From NCBI GenBank assembly GCA_022710935.1, contig JAKLFY010000005.1, positions 78,087 through 142,086 on the forward strand: a stretch of 64,000 nucleotides of DNA, written 5' to 3'. Source of the DNA: Verrucomicrobiota bacterium (GTDB taxonomy: Bacteria; Verrucomicrobiota; Verrucomicrobiia; Limisphaerales; J093). The notes under the pieces were generated by a model that searched no databases, was not told the DNA's origin, and worked only from the letters and a program-made list of their open reading frames with translations. The translations under genes were made by a program, and so were the position numbers. Shown here in pieces: positions 51,535 through 60,042 of the stretch (positions are counted from its first letter, which is position 1; every line of letters starts with the position of its first letter).

Positions 51535-52320
51535 TCAGGAGACAGACCCGAAAATCCTGTTCGCCTCCGCCAGCGTCTCGTGGCAGCCGATGTCGTACCA
51601 AACACCCGGTATCCGCCAGGTAAAGACAGGCACGCGGGGATAGAGCCATTGGACAAACCGGCCCGGCTGATCGGGGTTGTTGCCTTCGGCCATGTACTGG
51701 CGAACGAGCGGCAGAATGTGCCGGGGATAGAAATAGAGCGCGATGCCCGTCAGGGTGCTCGTTGGCGCCTGGGGCTTCTCCTCGAAGAAGACAAGCCGGC
51801 CTTCCGGATCAAGGGTCAGTGTGTTGTACTTCTTGACCTCTTCGAGGTCGCGCACATCGTACACCCCCAGGACCGGCGCGTTTTTCCGACGACAGAACTC
51901 GCCGAACCCATGCAGCGGTTCGCTGAAAAGGTTGTCACCCGCCACCACGAGAATGTCATCGTCAATGCCCTCGCGGCGGAGCACGAAGTCGAGATCGCCG
52001 ATCGCCCCCAGACGCTTCTCCGCATCGAAGACCCCGTCGTTGATCAGCTTGAATTCCAGGTGGGACAATCGGGCGCCATACTCCCGCGACCACGCCTCGA
52101 ACAGATCGATGAACTTGCCGTTAGTGACAATGCAGATGCGATGGATGCCCGGAATGCAGGCCACGTTGTCGAGCACGTGCTCGATCATCGGCTTGCCGTC
52201 CTTCCGATCCGGGTGCGCGACAGGCAGCAGCGGCTTGGGCCGCGTCAGTGTCAATGGATACAAGCGTGTGGCGAAGCCGGCCGCCAGCACGATCAGGTTG
52301 ATTCCGCCAGTGTGCGCCAT
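51535..52320 (-). CDS. Sugar-phosphate nucleotidyltransferase
   Basis: 261 residues from the ATG at 52320 (MAHTGGINLIVLAAGFATRL); in-frame ATGs at 52380 and 52386 would add 20-22 residues. The nucleotide-binding LAAGFATRLYPLTLTRPKPL motif, GKPMIEHVLDNV, DDILVVAGDNLFSEPLHGF (metal-binding Asp), VFFEEKPQAPTS and GVWYDIGCHETLAEAN are those of RmlA/GalU-like transferases that make NDP-sugars from sugar 1-phosphates. Product unknown; glucose-, mannose- or heptose-type are all possible. Divergent from prc with ~180 bases between. Confidence 0.87.
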   Translation of the reverse strand: MAHTGGINLIVLAAGFATRLYPLTLTRPKPLLPVAHPDRKDGKPMIEHVLDNVACIPGIHRICIVTNGKFIDLFEAWSREYGARLSHLEFKLINDGVFDAEKRLGAIGDLDFVLRREGIDDDILVVAGDNLFSEPLHGFGEFCRRKNAPVLGVYDVRDLEEVKKYNTLTLDPEGRLVFFEEKPQAPTSTLTGIALYFYPRHILPLVRQYMAEGNNPDQPGRFVQWLYPRVPVFTWRIPGVWYDIGCHETLAEANRIFGSVS

Positions 52321-52498
52321 GCGTGTTGCGCATTGTCCAACGCCTGCTCGCAGGTGGCGAGCCAATTCGCGGGGATTCATCGTCATGCGTCCGACCTTTT
52401 GGGCTGGCCTTTGCACGCCGCGCTTGCTCTGGGGCAGGATTCGCCTATCTTCCTTGCATCGTGCGTCTAAGCGCATGCATGGCGTGAATCTCAAGATC

Positions 52499-54832
52499 AT
52501 GAAGTCATATCGAGTGTGCAGGGTCGGAGGGTGGGCTCTTTGGACGCTGGCAGGGTGGTTGGCCGCCCATCTGTGCGCGGGGGATGCGCCCCAGCCCGAA
52601 AGCCCGAAGCCGGCCGGGCTGGCTTCCTCCCTGGATCCGGTCAAAGACCTGATCACATTCTCGTCCAAGTACGCCAATGTCAGTCCCCTGCCGGTGGGGG
52701 CCTACGACGGGAACGTCGCGAGTCTCACGGCGAAGCTTCTCAAGCGTTATCACTACGACCGGCGCGGGCTGGATTCCGCGCTGAGCGAGCGCTTTCTCGA
52801 TCGGTATTTCAACCTGCTCGACCCGATGCGCATTCACTTTCTCAAGCCGGACATCGCCGAATTCGGGCGCTTGCGGGATCGGTTGCCGGAGCTGACGCTG
52901 GAACGTGGGGACTCGTCGAAGGCGAACGAGATCTTCGCGCGTTTCCTGCAGCGGGTCGATCAGCGCGTCGAGTACGTGGCGGGCCTGCTTGTGGAGAACC
53001 AGTTCGACTTCACGGGCAGCGACAGGCACACGCCCAATCGCAAGGACGCCGACTGGCCGGACACTCTCGATTCGGCCCGCGAACTCTGGCGCCAGCACGT
53101 GCGTTACGAATATTTGCAGGAGAAGCTCAACAAACAGAAGCCGGAGGAAATCCTCAAGACCCTCTCGGCCCGCTACAAGCGCCTTCTGCGCAGTTGGGGG
53201 GAACTCGACAACGAAGAGGTGCTGCAGGTTTACCTGACGGCCTTGAGCCAGGCTTACGATCCGCACTCGGATTACATGGGCAAGGCCCAGTTGGAGAACT
53301 TCGCCATCAGCATGAAGTTGTCGCTCTTCGGCATCGGCGCCCTCCTTCGCTCCGAGGACGGTTACTGCAAGATCGAAAGCCTCGTGCCGGGAGGCCCGGC
53401 GGCGCGCAGCAAGAAGATCAAGCCCAACGACCGCATTGTCGCTGTCGCCCAGAAGGACCAGGAGTCGGTCGACGTCATCGACATGAAACTCACCAAGGTT
53501 GTCGAGATGATCCGAGGGCCCAAGGGGACCGAGGTCACGCTGACCATCATCCCGGCCGATGCCGCCGACCCTTCCGAGAGAAAGACGCTGACGCTCGTCC
53601 GCGACGAGATCAAACTCGAGGATCAGGAGGCCAAGGCGAAGATTGTGGACATGCCGGAGGCCGGCGGATCGACTGTGCGGCTGGGGGTCATCGATCTGCC
53701 CTCGTTCTACGCCACGTTCGATCTCGGCAGCTCGAGGCGGATTCAACTGGCTTCGGGCGGCGCGCAGCCGGAACTGAAGAGCACCACCGCCGATGTGCAA
53801 CGCCTGCTCAAGAAGCTTCAGTCCGAGGGCGTTCATGGGATCATCCTCGACCTGCGCCGCAACGGCGGAGGCTCGCTCGAAGAGGCGATCCGCCTCACGG
53901 GTCTGTTCATCAAGGACGGCCCGATCGTCCAGGTCAAGGATGCCGACGGCGATATCAGCATCGAGTCGGATCCGGATCCCGAGGTGCTCTACGACGGCCC
54001 CCTGATCGTTCTCACCAGCCGATTCAGCGCCTCCGCCTCGGAGATTCTCGCCGCGGCCCTGCAGGACTATGGCCGGGCCCTGATCGTGGGCGACACGTCC
54101 ACCCACGGCAAAGGCACAGTGCAGACCATCTACGAGCTCAACAAGTTCGCCAATTTCCGCAACTACAACGCCGGCGCCCTCAAGGTCACGATCCGCAAGT
54201 TCTACCGCGCCAATGGCTGGTCGACCCAGCTCAAAGGGGTGACGCCGGACATCATCCTGCCTTCAGTGGCCAACGATCTTGAAGTGGGCGAATCGTCCCA
54301 GCCATTCCCCATGCCCTGGGACAGCATTGCCAGCGCGATGTACGAAAAGCTGGATCGCATTCAACCCCACATCGATGAGCTCCATCGTCGGACCGAGACC
54401 AGGCAGGCTGATGACAGGGAATTTGCCTACGTGCGCGAGGACGTCGTCCGCTACCGCGATCTGCTTGCGGATAAGAGCGTCTCACTGAACGAGGCGCAGC
54501 GGATCAAGGAGAAGGAGGATCTCGAAGCCAAACTGAAGGCCCGCAAAGAGGAGCGGAAATCCCGCGGCGAATCGCCCGTCAAAACCTACGAAATCACCCT
54601 CAAGAATGCCGATCTGCCCGGCCTGCCGGACCCTGTCAGCCCGACCAACCAGGTCGCCCTCGCTGAAGCAGACGCTCCTCCGCAGTCGGACGCAGTAGAC
54701 GGGGAGGACGAGGAAGACGACAAGACGCCAGCGGTGGACGTCCATCTCGATGAAACCAAGCGCATCCTCGCCGACCTGATTTCGCTCCTCGCGAACAGCC
54801 CGGGCGCCGCCACCGTCACCGCGCGAAAGTAG
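52499..54832 (+). CDS. prc: Tail-specific carboxy-terminal protease (Prc/Tsp-like, S41)
   Basis: 777 residues from the ATG at 52499, which opens a signal peptide (GGWALWTLAGWLAAHLCAGD); an ATG at 52475 is also in frame. The N-terminal helical domain (LLKRYHYDRRGLDSALSERF, YFNLLDPMRIHFLKPDIAEF) is typical of the E. coli Prc subfamily. A PDZ domain follows (IESLVPGGPAARSKKIKPND), then the protease core: LDLRRNGGGSLEEAIRLTGL, catalytic Ser512 in SRFSASASE and Lys538 in THGKGTVQ. The C-terminal ~130 residues are Lys/Glu-rich. Degrades periplasmic proteins with non-polar C-termini and peptidoglycan regulators. Convergent overlap of 17 bases with the next gene. Confidence 0.94.
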   Translation: MKSYRVCRVGGWALWTLAGWLAAHLCAGDAPQPESPKPAGLASSLDPVKDLITFSSKYANVSPLPVGAYDGNVASLTAKLLKRYHYDRRGLDSALSERFLDRYFNLLDPMRIHFLKPDIAEFGRLRDRLPELTLERGDSSKANEIFARFLQRVDQRVEYVAGLLVENQFDFTGSDRHTPNRKDADWPDTLDSARELWRQHVRYEYLQEKLNKQKPEEILKTLSARYKRLLRSWGELDNEEVLQVYLTALSQAYDPHSDYMGKAQLENFAISMKLSLFGIGALLRSEDGYCKIESLVPGGPAARSKKIKPNDRIVAVAQKDQESVDVIDMKLTKVVEMIRGPKGTEVTLTIIPADAADPSERKTLTLVRDEIKLEDQEAKAKIVDMPEAGGSTVRLGVIDLPSFYATFDLGSSRRIQLASGGAQPELKSTTADVQRLLKKLQSEGVHGIILDLRRNGGGSLEEAIRLTGLFIKDGPIVQVKDADGDISIESDPDPEVLYDGPLIVLTSRFSASASEILAAALQDYGRALIVGDTSTHGKGTVQTIYELNKFANFRNYNAGALKVTIRKFYRANGWSTQLKGVTPDIILPSVANDLEVGESSQPFPMPWDSIASAMYEKLDRIQPHIDELHRRTETRQADDREFAYVREDVVRYRDLLADKSVSLNEAQRIKEKEDLEAKLKARKEERKSRGESPVKTYEITLKNADLPGLPDPVSPTNQVALAEADAPPQSDAVDGEDEEDDKTPAVDVHLDETKRILADLISLLANSPGAATVTARK

Positions 54833-55592
54833 CGGAAGTCGAAGAGACCGGCCAGGTGTGGTCTTCAAGACCTCGAGGCGGGCCGAGAAGGACCGTCGCC
54901 AGAAACACCTCCCGAGCCGTCCTGGGCTGACGCAACTGCCCCTTGACCCGGGCAATCTCCGGCGACAACACCCGCCGCCGCGATTGCATCGGCCGGGCCA
55001 CCTGACCTTCAATGGGCGACTCGGCGCGAATTTGGGGAAAGGTCTTTCCGGCGATGGAGCTGGCGCCATGCAGGGCCGCCGTCGCCTGGCTCGATGGGAG
55101 CTGGATCACACCCCCTTCCCGGATCAAGTCCTCGACAGAGGGAACAGGGGCCTCATCCGTGCCGCGAGCGGAAGCGGCGGGCTCGAACACGGGCTCGAGT
55201 GAGGGCTCGCGGCGCGGCGGCAGAACAACAGTGGCGGGCCGTGAATGCAGGGGGGTCGGCTGAGCCTCGAGCGGGGGCGGCGCAGGGAGCGGTCGGGACG
55301 GCGGCGCCTCAGGTTCTTCTCCGAAGAGGCGGCGCAGCTCCCTTTCCCAATCGGCGTCCTCCGGCGCTTGCGGAGGGTGGACCAGAGGCGGGACAGCCTC
55401 CTGGCCACGAGCCGGGGGCCTCAATTGCCGGGATTGCTCCTCCTCGCGCCGGGCCTGGCGCTGCTTGAGCCAGTTCGACAGCCCGGAGAGCAGCACAATC
55501 ACCGCGAAGACGAGCAGGCTCTCCCAACTGGCGGCAAAGCATGGCATGGCAAGTGTCTGCAAGTGCGGCGCGCTCGCTCCGCATTCAATCAC
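54816..55592 (-). CDS. Proline-rich single-pass membrane protein coupled to floA
   Basis: 258 residues from a GTG at 55592 whose GTGA overlaps the floA stop; an ATG at 55547 gives a shorter protein ([20 protein letters not shown]). One hydrophobic helix (about 23-40), then a Gln/Arg-rich segment ([14 protein letters not shown]), a long Pro/Glu-rich low-complexity region (60-140), and a possible small folded end ([34 protein letters not shown]) that resembles a helical membrane-proximal motif. No family recognised. Its position as the last gene of nfeD-floA suggests a role in the flotillin membrane domain. Its end overlaps prc by 17 bases on the other strand. Confidence 0.7.
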   Translation of the reverse strand: MIECGASAPHLQTLAMPCFAASWESLLVFAVIVLLSGLSNWLKQRQARREEEQSRQLRPPARGQEAVPPLVHPPQAPEDADWERELRRLFGEEPEAPPSRPLPAPPPLEAQPTPLHSRPATVVLPPRREPSLEPVFEPAASARGTDEAPVPSVEDLIREGGVIQLPSSQATAALHGASSIAGKTFPQIRAESPIEGQVARPMQSRRRVLSPEIARVKGQLRQPRTAREVFLATVLLGPPRGLEDHTWPVSSTSATFAR

Positions 55593-56647
55593 TTCGACTT
55601 CGGTTTCTGACCCGGATCCTCGGGTGTGCCTTGCGCGATGCTGTCGCGCATCCCGGTGTCGGCCTGGATGTTCTTGATTCGGAGGTAATCCATGATTCCC
55701 AGGTTTCCACTTCGGAACGCTTCGGCGATCGCCAGAGGCACCTGGGCCTCCGCCTCGACCACCCGAGCGCGCATCTCCTGCGTCCGGGCCGTCATCTCCT
55801 GCTCGATCGCCACAGCCGCGGCGCGGCGGATTTCGGCATGGGCCTGGGCAATGAGCTTGTTGGCGTCGGCCTGCTCCGCCTGCAGTTTGGCGCCGACGTT
55901 GTCACCCACATCCACATCGGCGATGTCGATCGATAGAATCTCGAAGGCGGTGTTCGCGTCGAGTGCCTTGTCCAGGACCGTCTTCGAAATGCGATCCGGG
56001 TTTTCGAGCACATCCTTGTAGCTGTTGGACGAACCGATGGTGGTCACGATGCCCTCGCCCACCCGCGCGATAATCGTCTCCTCCGTCGCCCCACCCACGA
56101 AACGCTCGAGATTGGTCCGGACCGTCACCCGGGCTTTGACTTTGACGGCGATGCCGTCTTTGGCGACGGCGTCGATGGTTGTCTTGCCCGAGGCCGGGTT
56201 TGGGCAATCAATGACCTTCGGGTTCACCGAGGTCTTGACGGCATCGAGCACCGTTTTTCCGGTGCCCTTGGTGGCGAGGTCGATCGCACAGGCGCGGTCG
56301 AATTCGAGGTGGATGCTCGCCTTCTGGGCCGCAATCAGCGCGCGCACCACCATCTGGACGTCGCCGCCGGCCAGGAAATGGACGTTCAACTGATCGACGG
56401 TGATGTCGAGGCCGGATTTCCGCGCATTGATGTAGTTGTCGACGACCAGCCCGACCGGGACGCTGCGCAGGCGCATGGCGGCCAACTCGATCAGGCCGAC
56501 GTAGGCGCCCGAGACCCAGGCGCGAATCCAGATGCCAAAAAAATTGAACAGCAGAATCAGCAGGACCAGGCCGATGATGCCGATGAAGACCCACACGCCG
56601 GTCCAGATGAAAGGCGGCGCGGCGAATAGTGGCATGGCAAGATTCAT
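55589..56647 (-). CDS. floA: Flotillin-like protein FloA (UPF0365)
   Basis: 352 residues. N-terminal membrane hairpin/helix ([20 protein letters not shown]), then the SPFH-type region characteristic of FloA ([80 protein letters not shown]) and an Ala/Glu-rich coiled coil. FloA organises detergent-resistant membrane patches and affects membrane fluidity and protein complexes. Preceded 61 bases upstream by nfeD, its usual partner, and followed by a coupled proline-rich protein. ATG at 56647 is used; a second Met four codons in is possible. Confidence 0.95.
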   Translation of the reverse strand: MNLAMPLFAAPPFIWTGVWVFIGIIGLVLLILLFNFFGIWIRAWVSGAYVGLIELAAMRLRSVPVGLVVDNYINARKSGLDITVDQLNVHFLAGGDVQMVVRALIAAQKASIHLEFDRACAIDLATKGTGKTVLDAVKTSVNPKVIDCPNPASGKTTIDAVAKDGIAVKVKARVTVRTNLERFVGGATEETIIARVGEGIVTTIGSSNSYKDVLENPDRISKTVLDKALDANTAFEILSIDIADVDVGDNVGAKLQAEQADANKLIAQAHAEIRRAAAVAIEQEMTARTQEMRARVVEAEAQVPLAIAEAFRSGNLGIMDYLRIKNIQADTGMRDSIAQGTPEDPGQKPKSK

Positions 56648-56708
56648 AAGTGGCTTTTGGCTGTTTGGTCTCGGTTATGGATTGATTTCGACTGACAAAC
56701 TCTCCCGG

Positions 56709-57164
56709 TCACGCTGCCCGCACCACCACGCGGAATCCCTCGACCGCGATCACGCGCACCGCGGCGCCGCGCTCGATCATGCCCCCTTCCGTGACGACGT
56801 CCACCCGCCGGCCATTGATCAAGGCCGTTCCGGATGGCCGGAGGTTCGTGATCGCCGTCCCCTGCTGCTCGAGGAGATGTGGCTGCTCGACTCCCAGACC
56901 CCCGATCGTTCGCCGGCTGACGAACATCTGACCCAGCCGGCTGTTCGGAAAGAACTGCACCCAGAGCACCCCCAGGGTGATGAGCGTCGCCACCACCACG
57001 AGCAGAACCCAGTTGCCGGTCCGCGGACCGAAATCCACATAGGCCAAAACGACGCCCGCCACCAGGCACCCAAATCCGATGAGTCCCGCGATCATCCCTG
57101 GCAGGACGGTCTCGAGCAGCACCAATGCGGTCCCCACGACCAGGAGTGCAACCACGATTTCCAT
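56709..57164 (-). CDS. NfeD-family membrane protein
   Basis: 151 residues from the ATG at 57164 (MEIVVALLVVGTALVLLETV). Three or so hydrophobic helices occupy residues 3-72 (LPGMIAGLIGFGCLVAGVVL, NWVLLVVVATLITLGVLWVQ), followed by the C-terminal OB-fold domain (GTAITNLRPSGTALINGRRV, AAVRVIAVEGFRVVVR). This is the short NfeD form without a protease domain. NfeD proteins are encoded with SPFH/flotillin genes and are thought to act in the same membrane complex. First gene of the nfeD-floA-proline-rich protein operon. Confidence 0.92.
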   Translation of the reverse strand: MEIVVALLVVGTALVLLETVLPGMIAGLIGFGCLVAGVVLAYVDFGPRTGNWVLLVVVATLITLGVLWVQFFPNSRLGQMFVSRRTIGGLGVEQPHLLEQQGTAITNLRPSGTALINGRRVDVVTEGGMIERGAAVRVIAVEGFRVVVRAA

Positions 57165-57336
57165 CGGCTCAAGAATAGTCGGTGTTCTCCCCGGCGCAAG
57201 AGACAACTGCGCGGACGCGGCAGACTCCGGGTTCGCGGGCCCGCGCCGGATCGCGACCGGCTCCGCCGCTGCGGGTTGCGGGAACGATCCGCGAGCGCAT
57301 GGGGCGGCGGTCTGGAGTCTCCCGCTCCACAGCGGT

Positions 57337-57395
57337 CCGCATTTTGGGGTTTTCGGCTTCGCCGTGGCCACAAGTCCATGAGACATGCGGGCTAG
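57337..57395 (-). repeat. CCGCAT...ATGCGGGCTAG palindromic element; supplies a stop codon
   Basis: 59 bases with outer arms CCGCAT and ATGCGG(GCTAG), internal hairpin CGGCTTCGCCG, and AGTCCATGAGACATGCG shared with the element after ahcY. Read on the minus strand, the TAG in its end is the stop codon of the epimerase-like gene at 57392. Confidence 0.65.
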
Positions 57396-58366
57396 CTGCC
57401 CTCGATGATCAGATCAAGCCGATGCCGGTGTTCGTCCATCGAGAGGTCGCCGCCTTCAATCGTGAGCCAATCGCGGTAGTTCACCCGGTCGAGCGCCGCC
57501 CGCACCACCGGCCACCGGACACTCCCATCGCGTATGTTGACGAACTCGCCGCCTCCGGCGGGATCCGCAGGCGCCAGTTTGAAGTCCTTCACGTGGACCT
57601 TCGCCAGCAGCGATCCCAGTTCGAGAATCCACTGCTCGGAGGGCGCGTACTTCACGTGATTGCCGATGTCGTAATAGGCCTTCACCCACGGACTGCGGAA
57701 CGACGCCACAAAATGGCGGAAATGCGCCGGGCGGACCCAGAGGTTGTTCCACACGTTCTCGATCGCAATCACCACGCCCGTCTTCTCGGCCAGCGGAATC
57801 AACCGCTTCACCGCTTGAGTCGAGGCGTCGATCGCACGGTTGTGGGCGTCGATATATTCCGCATACGGACCGTTGTCTCCCACAACCACCTGTCGTAGGT
57901 GCCCGGTGGCCTCCTCAAACTCGAGTTGAAACTCCCACGCATGCGGCATCTTCATGCCCCCGATCCGACACGGCACCAACAAAACCGCGTCCGCACCGTA
58001 AGCCTCCGCGGCGCGCAAGGCATCCTCCGTCACCTTGAGGCTCGACTCCACCTTCGCGGCATCCGGGCTGTTGAACTCCGCCCATCCCCGCAGCACGGAG
58101 TGAATTCTCAGTCCCAGCTTCTCGGCCCACGCCCGGCATTTCTCGGCATCCGAAGGCGAGAGAATGCCGGCCTCAGCCCCGTCAAAACCGGCGTTCTTGA
58201 GGGTCGCCAGGCTGGCCTCGGAGGGCTTGCTCAGGATGAGAGCCCGCTTGAGCCCGGGCGACGGGGTGGGCTCCGCCGACCAGGCGGCACGGCTGGCCGT
58301 GACTGTTCCCAGACTTAAACCGCCGAGCAGACCGGCCGAGTTGGAGATGAATTGTCGTCGCGTCAT
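57392..58366 (-). CDS. Tat-exported sugar phosphate isomerase/epimerase-like protein
   Basis: 324 residues. Twin-arginine signal at the very start (MTRRQFISNSAGLLGGLSLG), then a xylose isomerase-like TIM barrel: NAGFDGAEAGILSPSDAEKC, LRIHSVLRGWAEFNSP, YGADAVLLVPCRIGGMKMPH, TGVVIAIENVWNNLWVRP (metal-binding Glu), KAYYDIGNHVKYAPSEQWIL (Asp/His), AKVHVKDFKL and YRDWLTIEGGDLSMDEHRHR (Glu). The metal-binding set looks complete. Substrate unknown; relatives act on sugars or sugar-derived keto acids. Distinct from the similar protein at 25.6 kb. Stop codon lies in a palindromic element. Confidence 0.85.
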   Translation of the reverse strand: MTRRQFISNSAGLLGGLSLGTVTASRAAWSAEPTPSPGLKRALILSKPSEASLATLKNAGFDGAEAGILSPSDAEKCRAWAEKLGLRIHSVLRGWAEFNSPDAAKVESSLKVTEDALRAAEAYGADAVLLVPCRIGGMKMPHAWEFQLEFEEATGHLRQVVVGDNGPYAEYIDAHNRAIDASTQAVKRLIPLAEKTGVVIAIENVWNNLWVRPAHFRHFVASFRSPWVKAYYDIGNHVKYAPSEQWILELGSLLAKVHVKDFKLAPADPAGGGEFVNIRDGSVRWPVVRAALDRVNYRDWLTIEGGDLSMDEHRHRLDLIIEGS

Positions 58367-58441
58367 GGTTGTGTTTGCCTGTTGAGTGTCGTTTGTCGGC
58401 GAGCACCCTACCGCCGGACCCGCCCAGGAGCAACCGGGTTT

Positions 58442-58515
58442 CTAGCGCGCATGGCTGCCTCTCCAGATGACATCTGCTTCGCATTGCACAAAACCTGGTG
58501 AGAAATGCGCGCTAG
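58442..58515 (+). repeat. CTAGCGCGCAT...ATGCGCGCTAG palindromic element, copy D
   Basis: 74 bases with perfect 11-base terminal inverted repeats CTAGCGCGCAT / ATGCGCGCTAG; inner words GATGACATC and GGTGAGAAATGCGCGCTA shared with copy C at 51.3 kb. Together with the next repeat it fills the 310-bp non-coding gap 58367-58676. Confidence 0.85.
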
Positions 58516-58540
58516 CGCTTACCCGCGTAATCTGGTTGTT

Positions 58541-58660
58541 GTCGGTGTTCTGTCGCCCGGTGAGGGCACCGGGCCTACACCGGATCCAGGCTCCCGCTGT
58601 AGGCCGCGTGCCCCCACGCGGCGCAAACTCGATTCCCGCCGACAACCTCCAGATGCACTG
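58541..58660 (+). repeat. REP-like 120-bp repeat unit, copy 1 (downstream of the S41-like gene)
   Basis: Contains hairpin GCCCGGTGAGGGCACCGGGC (58555-58574) and GTAG-headed hairpin GGCCGCGTGCCCCCACGCGG (58602-58621), ending CCAGATGCACTG. The same unit, same orientation, lies at 59918-60042. Confidence 0.75.
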
Positions 58661-58676
58661 ATTGCCCAGCGGCGCA

Positions 58677-59732
58677 TCAGGGCCGCTCCTTCAGCACCGC
58701 CAGGCCCTTGAGAAGATCTAGTGCCCGGGCAAGCGCCGGATCCGTCACGACCGGCGGGGCCTCGGACACCGCCGCGCGCGCCGGTGAGGAATCTAGCCCG
58801 TTCAGATCCTGACCCTCCCGCTTCCTGCGGACCAAATCCGCCTCGCTGACCCGCAAAGACGGATCTGGTCCGCGGCCAAAGACACTCGCGCTTGCCTGCC
58901 GGGCTCCTTCGCCAGACCGAAGGATCGTTCGATACGGATCGTCCAGGAACAAACGCTCGTCCTCGACCCGAACGGCGACCCCGATATCGGGCTTGATTCC
59001 AGCCGAACTGATTTCACGGCCCTCACCGACACGCACGGGCGTCGATGCAATCCGCAATCGCTGCCCGGTCGTGAGGGGGAACTCACGGAACAGGCTCGCC
59101 TGGCCCGCCGTGACTGATCCAATGAGCAAAGCCACGTCCGCATGACGCAAGGCGGCGGCCAGCGCCTCCGCCGCGCCTCGAGTCTCACCGTTGACCAGCA
59201 CCATGACGGGACGATCGAACGCGTTCGTCTTCGCCGTCGTCTCGAACGCCTCGTCCCCCCAGCTCAGGAGCTTGCAGGATGCCTTCACGAAGGGATCCGC
59301 CAAAAGCCCCGCTTCCCCATAGTCCGACCCGTCCGCAAATCGCAAATCCAGGACCAGCCCTTCGACCTGATCGGGCTCGGCCAGATCGGCCAGCGCGGCG
59401 CGGAAGAGTTCGCCCAAGCCGCGCTCGACGCGCTTGATCCGTATGTAAGCCAGCGTCCGGTCAAACACGCGGCGGCCGGCCAGATCCGGCTTGGCCCCCT
59501 CGGTCTCCGGAAGGGCCTCTTCTCCTCTCGACAGCACCACCTTCGAACCCAGTTGGCCGAGCAATCCTTCGACCGCCGCACGATTCAGATCGGCCTCGGC
59601 CACCCCAACAAGATTCGATCGAATGACCCGGTAAACCTCATCGAAGGGGGGCCATTCCGCGGCGCCCGCCGCCAGAGAGACAACACCGGCCAGCCAGAGA
59701 CTCATCCCACCGCGCAAAACTGAGTTCGTCAT
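58677..59732 (-). CDS. S41-family pseudoprotease (catalytic Ser and Lys replaced)
   Basis: 351 residues from the ATG at 59732, opening a signal peptide (SLWLAGVVSLAAGAAEWPPF). The S41/C-terminal-processing fold is visible: YRVIRSNLVGVAEADLNRAA, VFDRTLAYIRIKRVERGLGE, VEGLVLDLRFADGSDYGEAG, RPVMVLVNGETRGAAEALAA, ALLIGSVTAGQASLF, SSAGIKPDIGVAVR. Where active members have (T/S)ASASE, this protein has TRGAAE (Gly186 at the Ser position), and the GKG lysine is replaced by Gln211. There is no recognisable PDZ. It is predicted to be periplasmic and non-catalytic, perhaps a binding partner or regulator. It is bracketed by two direct copies of a REP-like repeat. Confidence 0.8.
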   Translation of the reverse strand: MTNSVLRGGMSLWLAGVVSLAAGAAEWPPFDEVYRVIRSNLVGVAEADLNRAAVEGLLGQLGSKVVLSRGEEALPETEGAKPDLAGRRVFDRTLAYIRIKRVERGLGELFRAALADLAEPDQVEGLVLDLRFADGSDYGEAGLLADPFVKASCKLLSWGDEAFETTAKTNAFDRPVMVLVNGETRGAAEALAAALRHADVALLIGSVTAGQASLFREFPLTTGQRLRIASTPVRVGEGREISSAGIKPDIGVAVRVEDERLFLDDPYRTILRSGEGARQASASVFGRGPDPSLRVSEADLVRRKREGQDLNGLDSSPARAAVSEAPPVVTDPALARALDLLKGLAVLKERP

Positions 59733-59836
59733 GCAAACGCAGCCTAGCCCGTCCCCCTGGCAAGGCCAGCCCAAAGCGTTGCCAGCCCAAAGCGTCTGAG
59801 TGGTAAACCTCCGACAGCATCGGTGTCCGTCCCTCT

Positions 59837-59914
59837 GTAGGCCGGGTCCCCCGACCCGGCGGCTGTTCTGCTCCAGATGCCATGGCTCGTGCCGCGTGGG
59901 GGCACGCGGCCTAC
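59837..59914. repeat. REP-like inverted pair (GTAG...hairpin / hairpin...CTAC)
   Basis: GTAGGCCGGGTCCCCCGACC... ending CCCGGCGG (59837-59861) and GCCGCGTGGGGGCACGCGGC plus CTAC (59891-59914) face each other, the arrangement of a BIME made of two REP units with GTAG tetranucleotides on the outside. Confidence 0.7.
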
Positions 59915-59917
59915 AAC

Positions 59918-60042
59918 GTCGGTGTTCTGTCGCCCGGTGAGGGCACCGGCCGACTACAAAGGATTGAGACTTCCGCTGTAGCAGGCCGCGTGCCCCCACG
60001 CGGCGCGGACTCCACTCCGACCGACACCCTCCAGACGCACTG
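59918..60042 (+). repeat. REP-like 120-bp repeat unit, copy 2 (upstream of the S41-like gene)
   Basis: Starts GTCGGTGTTCTGTCGCCCGG and ends CCAGACGCACTG; colinear with 58541-58660, with hairpins GCCCGGTGAGGGCACCGG (59932-59949) and GGCCGCGTGCCCCCACGCGG at about 59984-60003. Confidence 0.75.
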
